From Spirosoma panaciterrae DSM 21099 (GTDB taxonomy: Bacteria > Bacteroidota > Bacteroidia > Cytophagales > Spirosomataceae): 64,000 bases of DNA. The notes below the pieces were generated by a model, which had not been told where the DNA came from, did no database searches, and saw only the letters and a list, made by a program, of their open reading frames with translations. Numbering within the stretch: the stretch's first letter is position 1; each line of letters starts with the position of its first letter. The translations under genes were made by a program, and so were the position numbers. This document shows positions 8,527 to 16,175 of this stretch, one piece after another. The stretch is from contig NZ_KB893217.1 of the NCBI RefSeq assembly GCF_000374025.1, positions 62,001 through 126,000 on the forward strand, given 5' to 3'.

Positions 8527-8932
8527 CACCAATATTCTGGTTGCTATTATAGGCCGAAAATCTCCTTTTCGATGGCTATTCGACAGTATAGTAACGGGTA
8601 AAATCGCCCTCTGTGTTACTACTGAAATTTTACTGGAGTATAGAGAAATTATGGAGCAAAAAAATGGCGAAGAGGTTGCTGAAAATGTTGTGAATTTCAT
8701 AACAGTAATGCCAACCACTAACCATGTTCAGATTTTTTATGATTTTAATCTCATCGTTGATGATGCTGATGATAACAAATTCGTGAATTGTGCGATATCA
8801 GCCAATGCTACCTATCTGGTTTCTAATGATGGGCACTATCAAATACTCCATCAAATCGGCTTCCCGAAAGTGAACTGGTTGACTCTGGCTGATTTTGAAT
8901 CACGTTATAAAGCATTGTTACTAACCGAGTAA
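8495..8932 (+). CDS. PIN-domain toxin (putative toxin of the TIGR00305 type)
   Basis: 145 residues. The PIN nuclease pattern is clear: an N-terminal strand with D11-T-N13, an acidic residue at E44 or E48, D92-D93-N94-K-F in the conserved ADDNKF segment, and D112 in SNDGHY. PIN toxins are metal-dependent RNases that block translation when their antitoxin is lost. The whole catalytic set seems intact. It follows the overlapping small antitoxin gene and lies inside the tldD-3/tldE-3 pair, 11 bases before tldE-3. Composition suggests acquisition by transfer. Start at ATG 8495 is the first in frame. Confidence 0.88.
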   Translation: MNTTVLPIVLDTNILVAIIGRKSPFRWLFDSIVTGKIALCVTTEILLEYREIMEQKNGEEVAENVVNFITVMPTTNHVQIFYDFNLIVDDADDNKFVNCAISANATYLVSNDGHYQILHQIGFPKVNWLTLADFESRYKALLLTE

Positions 8933-8943
8933 AACCGACCTTT

Positions 8944-10281
8944 ATGGCTATCATCTTAACTGAAGCAGAAGCTAAAGCTCTGCTGACTAAAGTTTTAAGT
9001 TACTCAAAAGCGGATGAGTGCGAGGTCAATCTGCTGGGCGAAGAGCGGGGGAACCTGCGCTATGCCCGTAACGAAGTATCGACCAGCGGCTCGCTGATAA
9101 ATAAAAATTTGGCCGTTCAATCTGCGTTCGGCAAAAAAGTGGGCGTAGCAACCATCGACGAATTCGACGATGCTTCTCTCGAAAAAGTAGTTCGTCGGTC
9201 GGAAGAACTTGCCCGGCTCGCACCCGAAAACCCTGAATATGTGGGTGTATTGGGGCCTCAGCAATACATCAAGTCGACAGGTTTCTTCGACTCTACGGCA
9301 AAAATCACCCCCGATACACGGGCCGATGCAGTAGCTAAAAGCTTGAAACTGGCTCGTGACCAAAAGCTGGTAGCCGCTGGTTTTTTGCAGGATCAATATG
9401 GGTACTCGGCCATGATGAACTCAAAAGGTCTATTTGCCTACTACCCCAGCACGAATGTCAACTTTTCGCTGACCGTTCGGACCGAAGATGGGAAAGGATC
9501 AGGCTACGTAGCTCGGGGTTACAGTGATTTTACCAAACTGGATACCGAAGCCGCCACCAAAATAGCCATCCAGAAAGGCCAGGGTTCGGCCGAAGCTCGG
9601 GCCATTGAACCGGGTAAATACACGGTTATTCTGGAACCTACAGCCGCAGCTGTTCTGCTCGAAAACATCTACTTCAACCTGGATGCCCGCTCGGCCGATG
9701 AAGGACGGTCGTATTTCAGCAAAGCAGGTGGCAAATCACGACTGGGTGACAAGATTGTGGACGAACGGGTTACGATTTACTCCGATCCTACTCACCCCGA
9801 CCTACCGGCTTCGCCCTGGTCGGGCGATGGGCGGCCGCAGGAAAAGACGATGTGGATTGAGAAAGGCGTAGTCAAAAATCTGGCCTATTCGCGCTACTGG
9901 GCTCAGAAAACGAACAAGAAAGCAATCCCTTTCCCCGGTAACCTAATTATGATGGGGGGAAATGCATCATTGGAAGAAATGATCAAAAGTACACAGCGCG
10001 GTATTCTGGTCACGAAGCTCTGGTACATCCGCACCGTCGATCCGCAAACGATTCTGCTCACGGGCCTTACCCGCGACGGGACATTCTACATTGAAAATGG
10101 CAAGATCAAACACCCGATCAAAAACTTCCGGTTCAATGAAAGCCCGATCATTATGCTGAATAACCTGGAATCGTTGGGCAAACCGGAGCGCGTCGTCAGC
10201 ACCGAAACTGACCAAAATTATCTGATTCCCCCCATGAAGATTCGGGAGTTTACGTTCACCAGCCTATCGGACGCGGTGTAA
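8944..10281 (+). CDS. tldE: TldE/PmbA-type partner protein, copy 3
   Basis: 445 residues, starting MAIILTEAEAKALLTKVL, with no signal peptide and no zinc motif. It shares the TldE segments seen in copies 1 and 2 (RSEELARLAPENPEY, GLTRDGTFYIENG, FRFNESPIIMLNN). The variable loop is shortest here (SPWSGDGRPQEK), and a small insert ahead of the last strand (STETDQNYLIPP) is unique to this copy. It is presumably the partner of tldD-3, although the toxin-antitoxin genes separate them; transcription would pass through that module. Confidence 0.92.
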   Translation: MAIILTEAEAKALLTKVLSYSKADECEVNLLGEERGNLRYARNEVSTSGSLINKNLAVQSAFGKKVGVATIDEFDDASLEKVVRRSEELARLAPENPEYVGVLGPQQYIKSTGFFDSTAKITPDTRADAVAKSLKLARDQKLVAAGFLQDQYGYSAMMNSKGLFAYYPSTNVNFSLTVRTEDGKGSGYVARGYSDFTKLDTEAATKIAIQKGQGSAEARAIEPGKYTVILEPTAAAVLLENIYFNLDARSADEGRSYFSKAGGKSRLGDKIVDERVTIYSDPTHPDLPASPWSGDGRPQEKTMWIEKGVVKNLAYSRYWAQKTNKKAIPFPGNLIMMGGNASLEEMIKSTQRGILVTKLWYIRTVDPQTILLTGLTRDGTFYIENGKIKHPIKNFRFNESPIIMLNNLESLGKPERVVSTETDQNYLIPPMKIREFTFTSLSDAV

Positions 10282-10310
10282 TGGCCTTATAAAAAGTAAA
10301 GTCAATTAAC

Positions 10311-10348
10311 TGGTCGGCCTTCCGGATGGAGAATGGCCGACCAATTTT
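10311..10348 (+). terminator. terminator after tldE-3
   Basis: A 9-base perfect stem (10311-10319 with 10335-10343) is followed by ATTTTTA. It closes the tld array. An in-frame upstream start for the next gene at 10326 would fall inside this hairpin, which argues for the later start at 10356. Confidence 0.75.
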
Positions 10349-10355
10349 TAGGTAT

Positions 10356-10874
10356 ATGGTTCGTATTCGAAAGGCAACTACACTTGACAAAAATGCCATT
10401 TTAGAACTCCACCGGGAAGTGGCCCGAATCAGTCAGGGCATTGCCCGTACGGAACCGGAAATTACGGAGACCTATATCGACACCCTGTTGCAGACAACTG
10501 CCCAGCATGGACTGATGCTGGTTGCGCTCAGTGAATCCGATCTGATCATTGCCGAAATTCACGCGTCTAAGTATGAATTGCTCATTTTCGACCACATCCT
10601 GACAGGCCTAACCATTGCGGTTCACCCAGCCTATCAGGGTATGGGCGTCGGTAAAAGACTATTTCAGGCGTTTCTTGACGAAATTCAGCAGGTGTTTCCA
10701 GAGGTAAGCCGGGTCGAACTCGAATCCAGAGCCTCGAATCAGAAATCGATTGGCTTATATCAAAGCCTGGGCTTCGTGCAGGAAGGCCGGATGAAAAATA
10801 AAACCCGAAACCAGGACGGCACCTACGAAGACAGTCTGCTCATGGCCTGGACCAGACCCGGCTTCGCCCCCTGA
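10356..10874 (+). CDS. GNAT-family N-acetyltransferase
   Basis: 172 residues from ATG 10356 (MVRIRKATTLDKNAILEL), the natural GNAT beginning; the earlier start at 10326 lies inside a terminator. The acetyl-CoA binding motif A is HPAYQGMGVGKRLFQAFL at about residues 88-105, followed by a SIGLYQSLGFVQEGR motif B. Such enzymes acetylate small molecules or protein N-termini; the substrate cannot be read. It stands alone between the tld array and the Uma2 gene. Confidence 0.85.
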   Translation: MVRIRKATTLDKNAILELHREVARISQGIARTEPEITETYIDTLLQTTAQHGLMLVALSESDLIIAEIHASKYELLIFDHILTGLTIAVHPAYQGMGVGKRLFQAFLDEIQQVFPEVSRVELESRASNQKSIGLYQSLGFVQEGRMKNKTRNQDGTYEDSLLMAWTRPGFAP

Positions 10875-10940
10875 CCCTACCAGCCGTTTCGCTACTGATG
10901 CACTTTTTCGTAACTTCATCACTCCATAAGCCTACAATAC

Positions 10941-11612
10941 ATGCTCTCAACCCGTGTCAACGAATTGTTAGAAGCGCCCGATGCCAAGCTGGTTATCGAA
11001 CGGGCGCAGGCTATTCTGGCCGATGAAGCCCAACGCCGTAAAGCATTCCGGGAATGGCTGCGCGACGATATAAAAGCCGAATTTATTAATGGTGAAGTCA
11101 TTATGCACTCACCCGTAAAACGAAGGCATCTGGATGCAACTGCAAACCTAATGACATTGCTACGCGTCTTTGTTCATCTCCATGATTTAGGAGCAGTCGA
11201 TTCCGAGAAAGCACTTATTGGCCTGACCCGCAATGATTACGAGCCAGATATCTGCTATTGGAATCAGGAAACGGCCAGCTCATTTCAGGACGATCAGATG
11301 GAACATCCAGCCCCGGACCTGATTGTGGAGATCCTCTCAAAAAGTACAACCGGACGCGACCGGGGCATTAAATTTGAGGATTATGCGGCCCACGGCGTTC
11401 AGGAATACTGGATTATTGACCCGGTGCGAAAATCCGTAGAACAATACCAACTGGACGAGCCGACGATGGCCTTCGCTTCTGTCGCCACGTTCTACCTCAA
11501 CGATACACTCACCGCTCTTACCGTGCCCGGTTTTAAAATCCCCGTTCAGGCAATTTTCGACAAGAAAGTTAACCTGGATACCTTACAGCTATTAATGAAA
11601 AAGCCAGCCTGA
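10941..11612 (+). CDS. Uma2/DUF820-family PD-(D/E)XK nuclease-like protein
   Basis: 223 residues. After about 50 N-terminal helical residues it shows the Uma2 layout: EFINGEVIMHSPVKRRH, then YEPDICYW, then PDLIVEILSKSTTGRDRGIKFEDYA, then GVQEYWIIDPVRKSVEQY. The D in EPDICYW and the E-x-L in VEILS match the acidic core of a PD-(D/E)XK fold. These proteins are abundant in cyanobacteria and Cytophagales, often in several copies; their targets are unknown. It sits 20 bases before a GNAT gene and may be cotranscribed with it. Confidence 0.82.
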   Translation: MLSTRVNELLEAPDAKLVIERAQAILADEAQRRKAFREWLRDDIKAEFINGEVIMHSPVKRRHLDATANLMTLLRVFVHLHDLGAVDSEKALIGLTRNDYEPDICYWNQETASSFQDDQMEHPAPDLIVEILSKSTTGRDRGIKFEDYAAHGVQEYWIIDPVRKSVEQYQLDEPTMAFASVATFYLNDTLTALTVPGFKIPVQAIFDKKVNLDTLQLLMKKPA

Positions 11613-11632
11613 GTCCTGGCTGCAAACGCCCT

Positions 11633-12136
11633 ATGATTACCATTACCCAAGCCACCGAACACGACTTACCGATCATTCAGGACATCGCTCATCGAACCTG
11701 GCCCAATACGTTTGGCGAGATCCTTTCCCCCAGCCAGATTAGCTACATGCTCGACATGATGTACAGCATGGAAGCTCTCAAAAGCCAAATCGACGACAAA
11801 AAGCACGTTTTCTTACTGGCCAAAGACGATTCGACTCAGGAGGTTCTGGGTTATAGCTCGTATGAATTAAATTACAAAGGCCAGGCCCTTACCAAAATTC
11901 ACAAAATTTATCTGCTACCAGCCAGTCAGGGCAAGGGAGTGGGCCGTTTGCTGATCGATGCTGTAGCCGAAGTCGCAAAAGCGAACAGCAACGACCGATT
12001 GGGGTTAAATGTCAATCGGTATAACAAAGCCATTCAGTTTTACGAGCGGGTTGGTTTCTCCATTGTCGGGAACGAAGATATCGATATTGGCGACGGATTT
12101 CTGATGGAGGATTTTGTCATGGAAAAACCGTTATAG
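11633..12136 (+). CDS. GNAT-family N-acetyltransferase
   Basis: 167 residues. The GNAT core is plain: IHKIYLLPASQGKGVGRLLIDAV near residues 85-107 is motif A with Q-x-x-G-x-G, and LNVNRYNKAIQFYERVGF is motif B. The end, DGFLMEDFVMEKPL, resembles small GNAT proteins that include spermidine or amino-acid acetyltransferases. The substrate is unknown. It follows the Uma2 gene by 20 bases and is likely in the same transcript. Confidence 0.85.
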   Translation: MITITQATEHDLPIIQDIAHRTWPNTFGEILSPSQISYMLDMMYSMEALKSQIDDKKHVFLLAKDDSTQEVLGYSSYELNYKGQALTKIHKIYLLPASQGKGVGRLLIDAVAEVAKANSNDRLGLNVNRYNKAIQFYERVGFSIVGNEDIDIGDGFLMEDFVMEKPL

Positions 12137-12290
12137 GATTTTTGCAAGAACCCACCTAAATGCGCTTTTTTAAGCTAATCAGTACACCTTACCACTATTC
12201 TCACAAAATCCTCTTTGGAGATATAGCGATTTACCCGCAGAAAATGTATTTTTAGGATTGAAATCGAAGAATTCTGCCAGTTACTCTGAG

Positions 12291-12320
12291 TTGACGGACA
12301 GATTCTAAGATGAATATAAT
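12291..12320 (+). promoter_or_regulatory. E. coli-like sigma-70 promoter match upstream of the MoxR operon
   Basis: TTGACG (12291-12296), an 18-base spacer and TATAAT (12315-12320) make a near-consensus sigma-70 promoter about 70 bases before the TTG start of the DUF4159 gene. Bacteroidota housekeeping promoters normally read TTG-N20-TAnnTTTG, so the match may be chance in an AT-rich gap (12137-12392). Otherwise that gap shows nothing. Confidence 0.3.
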
Positions 12321-12392
12321 ATTAACTCTCAATAGTATTATTCTAAAGATTCCAACAGAATCCAGGTTGATACTACTTCTCAACAAACAAGT

Positions 12393-13013
12393 TTGAAACC
12401 ATTCTTTTTCACCCGAATCCAGTATACCTCTGGCGACTGGGATACTGACCAACGAATGCCATCCAATCTGATGCATTCACTGGTTGAGTACACTACCCTA
12501 GCCGTCGATCAGAAGGAGCGCGTGGTGCAACTGAGCAGTCCCGACTTGTTTAAGAGTCCGTTCTGCTACCTCAGCGGCCACAAACTGGTGGAGTTCTCGG
12601 CTCAGGAGCGAGACCATTTCAAACGCTATGTTCAGAATGGCGGCTTCGTTTTCGTCGATGACTGTAACCATGACGTCGATGGCCTGTTTGCTAAATCGTT
12701 TGAGCAGGAAATGGCCCGAACCTTCGGGCCGAAAGCATTGCAGAAAATTCCGAATACACACCCAATTTACAACTGCTTTTTCAAGTTTGACGATGGTCCA
12801 CCAACCACCTCATTCGAACTGAACGGCTGGGGCGACGATCTGGTGCACGATTACCTGAAAGCCATTATCGTCAACGGTCGTATCGGGGTGTTGTACAGCA
12901 ATAAAGATTACGGGTGTGAGTGGGATTACGATTTTCGTAACAAACGCTTCCTGGCCGAAGACAATACAAAATTTGGCGTCAATATTATCACCTACGCCAT
13001 GGTATACGTGTAA
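12393..13013 (+). CDS. DUF4159-domain protein, first gene of the MoxR operon
   Basis: 206 residues from a TTG start (MKPFFFTRIQYTSGDWD). The protein reads as a DUF4159 domain: FTRIQY strand, SGHKLVEFSAQERDHFKRYV, then GGFVFVDDCNH, and ALQKIPNTHPIYNCFFKF. The fold is thought to be related to class I amidotransferase-like domains, without an obvious catalytic Cys here. No signal peptide is evident from this start. DUF4159 proteins are commonly found beside MoxR and DUF58 genes, as here. Their role is unknown. Confidence 0.8.
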   Translation: MKPFFFTRIQYTSGDWDTDQRMPSNLMHSLVEYTTLAVDQKERVVQLSSPDLFKSPFCYLSGHKLVEFSAQERDHFKRYVQNGGFVFVDDCNHDVDGLFAKSFEQEMARTFGPKALQKIPNTHPIYNCFFKFDDGPPTTSFELNGWGDDLVHDYLKAIIVNGRIGVLYSNKDYGCEWDYDFRNKRFLAEDNTKFGVNIITYAMVYV

Positions 13014-13027
13014 GATATATGATGTAG

Positions 13028-13082
13028 TATGTATGATATATGATGTAATAGTCACTGGCGCCCACATCCTATAGCATACATC
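13028..13082 (+). repeat. imperfect intergenic hairpin of the TATGATATATGATGTA type
   Basis: Arm 13028-13047 pairs with 13063-13082 at 16 of 20 positions. The first arm has no C and consists of overlapping ATGATGTA/GTATGATATA words. The right arm closely resembles that of the hairpin at 41503-41569. It occupies the DUF4159-moxR spacer. Confidence 0.65.
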
Positions 13083-13110
13083 ATTTAAAAACAACCTGAT
13101 AGATAGAGCA

Positions 13111-14100
13111 TTGGAATCAACAGACTTAACCCACTACAAAAAACTGGTGGCCAAACTGCCCCAGCTACGCAACGAAATTGGCAAAGTCATCATCGGTCAG
13201 CAGGAAGCCATAAGCGAGGTGTTAATTGCCCTGCTAGCGGGTGGACACTGTCTGCTTGAAGGTGTGCCGGGACTCGCCAAAACGCTGATGGTCAAAACGA
13301 TGTCGGATGCACTGGCGATGCGATTCAAACGCATCCAGTTCACCCCCGACTTGATGCCGGGCGATATTGTGGGTACCGAAATTCTGGAAGATGACCACGA
13401 AACGGGCCGGAAGGTGTTCGTGTTCAATCAGGGACCAATCTTCGCCAACGTTGTACTGGCCGACGAGATCAACAGGACGCCCCCAAAAACCCAGGCGGCC
13501 ATGCTCGAAGCCATGCAGGAATATAAGGTTACGTATGGCGGTAAAGACTACCCGCTACCCAAGCCCTTCCTGATCATTGCCACCCAAAACCCGATTGAAC
13601 AGGCCGGAACATATCCGCTTCCCGAAGCACAATTAGACCGTTTTCTGCTTTATATCAAGCTCAGTTACCCTGCCGAGCACGAAGAGTTGAACGTTCTGAA
13701 AAGTACAACCGGCACAAGCCGACCCGAACTAAAAACAATCCTGTCGGACCTGGAAATCATTGATTTGCAGAAGTTAACGCGTCAGGTCCACATCAGCGAT
13801 GAGCTGATCGACTACATCAACAAACTCGTACGGGCAACCCGCCCCGATGGTTCGCCTTCGTCATTTGTCAAGCAATGGTGCCAATGGGGAGCCGGTCCAC
13901 GGGCAGGTCAGGCGCTGGTGCTGTGCGCCAAAGCCAGAGCCGTACTTAATGAACGGTTTTCGGTCATTCCCGACGATATTCAGACACTGGCTTATCCGAT
14001 CCTTCGCCACCGGATTGCCCTCAATTTCCGGGCCGAAGCCGAAGGGATCACAACCGACAAGGTGATCAAGCAGTTGCTGACCGAACTTCGGTTAGCGTAA
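13111..14100 (+). CDS. MoxR-family AAA+ ATPase
   Basis: 329 residues from a TTG start (MESTDLTHYKKLV). The Walker A motif GVPGLAKT is at residues 51-58 and Walker B with sensor elements follows (NVVLADEINRTPPKTQAAM near 111-129; IATQNPIEQAGTYPLPEAQ near 155-173). MoxR ATPases work with von Willebrand-type partners as chaperones or to help insert metal cofactors. The DUF58 partner gene follows 11 bases downstream, and membrane partners after that. The length is normal. Confidence 0.93.
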   Translation: MESTDLTHYKKLVAKLPQLRNEIGKVIIGQQEAISEVLIALLAGGHCLLEGVPGLAKTLMVKTMSDALAMRFKRIQFTPDLMPGDIVGTEILEDDHETGRKVFVFNQGPIFANVVLADEINRTPPKTQAAMLEAMQEYKVTYGGKDYPLPKPFLIIATQNPIEQAGTYPLPEAQLDRFLLYIKLSYPAEHEELNVLKSTTGTSRPELKTILSDLEIIDLQKLTRQVHISDELIDYINKLVRATRPDGSPSSFVKQWCQWGAGPRAGQALVLCAKARAVLNERFSVIPDDIQTLAYPILRHRIALNFRAEAEGITTDKVIKQLLTELRLA

Positions 14101-14111
14101 ACCGCCATAAC

Positions 14112-14963
14112 ATGCTTACCACTGATCTGATCAAGCTCAATAACCTGCAACTGGCCGGAAAACTGGTCAGTGATGAATCGTTATTGGGGATTCAGGCGAG
14201 CCAGCGGTCGGGGATTGGAACGGAGTTTGAGCAATTCAGGCACTATGCTCCTGGCGACGATCCCAAACGTATTGACTGGAAACTATTCGCCAAATCGAAT
14301 CAGTATCTGGTGCGCGAATCGGCCACAGAAAGTAATCAGCAGATCCGGTTTGTGATTGACCTGTCCGGGTCCATGAATTACAGCGAAGCGGGCGTGAGTC
14401 GCTTACACTATGCAAAAATCCTGTTGGCCTCATTAGCGTATCTGGCCAACCGACAGAGCGACCAGATCAGCCTGTATAGCCTTCACGATGGGGCTATTCA
14501 AACGCTGGTTCCGGCCGGGAAACAGGCTTTTCTTAAAATTGTAGCGACGCTCGAGTCAGCAGAGGCATCGGGATCATGGGCAACGCAAGCCAGTTCGTTT
14601 CCAGAGTTCAGCCGGAAACAGAGCGAGATGCTCATTCTGGTATCTGACTTTTTGCAGGTCAATGATGAATGGGTCAATCTGATTCAGAAAGTGGCGGGCC
14701 CTCGTCGGGAAATTATCATTTTTCAGTTGCTGGGCGATCAGGAGATGAACTTTTCAATGAGTGGTTTCTACCGTTTTCAGGATCTGGAAACGGGCCGGGA
14801 AATTGAATTACAGGCCGATGCGATTCAGGATGTCGTCCGACAGCGATCTACGGATTATCTGAGCAGTCTGGAAGAAAGCCTACGCATTCCGCATGTCCGA
14901 CTCATCCGAATCCGACTCAGCGACCCGATTGCTCTGGTATTGAAACAGTTTTTATTGACGTAA
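14112..14963 (+). CDS. DUF58-domain protein with vWA-like MIDAS motif
   Basis: 283 residues. It carries the DUF58 hallmark FRHYAPGDDPKRIDWKLFA at about 42-60 and a MIDAS-like D83-L-S85-G-S87 in VIDLSGSMNYS, the metal site of a von Willebrand A fold. No membrane segments are visible. It is the standard cytoplasmic partner of a MoxR ATPase and follows that gene by 11 bases. The target of the pair is unknown here. Confidence 0.92.
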   Translation: MLTTDLIKLNNLQLAGKLVSDESLLGIQASQRSGIGTEFEQFRHYAPGDDPKRIDWKLFAKSNQYLVRESATESNQQIRFVIDLSGSMNYSEAGVSRLHYAKILLASLAYLANRQSDQISLYSLHDGAIQTLVPAGKQAFLKIVATLESAEASGSWATQASSFPEFSRKQSEMLILVSDFLQVNDEWVNLIQKVAGPRREIIIFQLLGDQEMNFSMSGFYRFQDLETGREIELQADAIQDVVRQRSTDYLSSLEESLRIPHVRLIRIRLSDPIALVLKQFLLT

Positions 14964-14981
14964 CCAACGTAGAGACGACCT

Positions 14982-16175
14982 ATGGCCTTTATAGAACCGT
15001 TTTTGTTGTGGGGTACGTTGGCCGTCGTGGTGCCGATAGCCATTCACTTCTGGCATCAGAAGCAGGGAAAACCATTGCCCTGGGCCGCTACCCAATGGCT
15101 TCTGGAAAAACAGCAACAGCAAAGTCGTGGCCTCCGGCTCGATAACCTGCTGCTCATGCTTGTACGTTGCCTTTTGGTTCTCCTACTGGCCATTCTGCTG
15201 GCGCAGCCTATTTTGAACTGGTCGGCGAAAAAGCCCGACATTACCCAAATTCATCTGGTACAGCCCAGCGTGGCCGTTGCCGATAATTTCCGTTTTGAAT
15301 TAGAAGAAGCGCTCAAAAAAGGGGAGCGGGTCGTTTGGGCCACGTCTACGTTGGACCCTCTTCAGCCCGGCCTAAAACTACCTCAATCGCCTGTTCCATT
15401 TGGGCCACTCAATTTACAAACAGCTATAAATCAAGTTGATTCACCCCATTCGGAGCTTCATTTATACCTTACAAATACGCAAGCCCTGGCCGATGTTCCT
15501 GTCATTACAGTCCCCACCCGGTTCAGGCTGCACAGTATCAAGGATTCGACCTCTCGGCCCCAGGCTTACCTGGCGGTTAAAAATGATCGAAAGCTGTTCT
15601 TGAATCGTGCGGGGCGCCTAATTAGTAGTCCCGCACTCGATCCGGGACTAAAATTTCAATCCGAACCGGCCCATACAGGTCCTATCCATGCAGTAGTTGA
15701 TTACAAAAATGCGCAGCAGCGGCAGACCGTAAAAGCTTCGTTGGCAGCCTTAACCGATGTGTATGGTCTGGACATACGGGTGGATGAAAAGAGGGCTCCA
15801 AATCAATCCTACGACTGGATTTTAACCGATCAATTGCCCAAGAACCCCTCTCCCAAACCCTTATACGTGGTATCGGAAACGGTGCAACATCTGCCTGCTG
15901 ACAACGTCATTACAACGGATGAACGCCTGACTCCCCAAACATCCGGTCGGGTCGAAACGGGCCAACTACCCGAATGGCTGGGTGAGTTACTGATCCGGCA
16001 CTACGGTTTGACATCGCCCCCCCAACCGCTGAGCCAGCAGGAGTTGAATGCCTTGTTTGTTGCCTCGACCAAACCGCACACCGAACAACAGGCAGGTCTT
16101 CAGAATACCCTTTTTCTGCTACTAATCGTTATGATCGGAGTTGAACGCTGGATGGCTTTAACCAAAAACGCATGA
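14982..16175 (+). CDS. BatA-like membrane protein
   Basis: 397 residues. The N-terminus has the BatA pattern: FIEPFLLWGTLAVVVPIAIH as a first membrane span, then WAATQWLLEKQ, then a second span around LLLMLVRCLLVLLLAILL. A long soluble part follows and a last span lies near 375-392 (NTLFLLLIVMIGVERW). I see no intact von Willebrand MIDAS, so it may act as a membrane scaffold. It overlaps the next gene by 4 bases and follows DUF58 by 18, so it belongs to the operon. Confidence 0.8.
   Translation: MAFIEPFLLWGTLAVVVPIAIHFWHQKQGKPLPWAATQWLLEKQQQQSRGLRLDNLLLMLVRCLLVLLLAILLAQPILNWSAKKPDITQIHLVQPSVAVADNFRFELEEALKKGERVVWATSTLDPLQPGLKLPQSPVPFGPLNLQTAINQVDSPHSELHLYLTNTQALADVPVITVPTRFRLHSIKDSTSRPQAYLAVKNDRKLFLNRAGRLISSPALDPGLKFQSEPAHTGPIHAVVDYKNAQQRQTVKASLAALTDVYGLDIRVDEKRAPNQSYDWILTDQLPKNPSPKPLYVVSETVQHLPADNVITTDERLTPQTSGRVETGQLPEWLGELLIRHYGLTSPPQPLSQQELNALFVASTKPHTEQQAGLQNTLFLLLIVMIGVERWMALTKNA

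Noticed and set aside
10941-11612. Transposon-related or restriction nuclease
   Set aside because: The Uma2 pattern fits better and no methylase or transposase is nearby.
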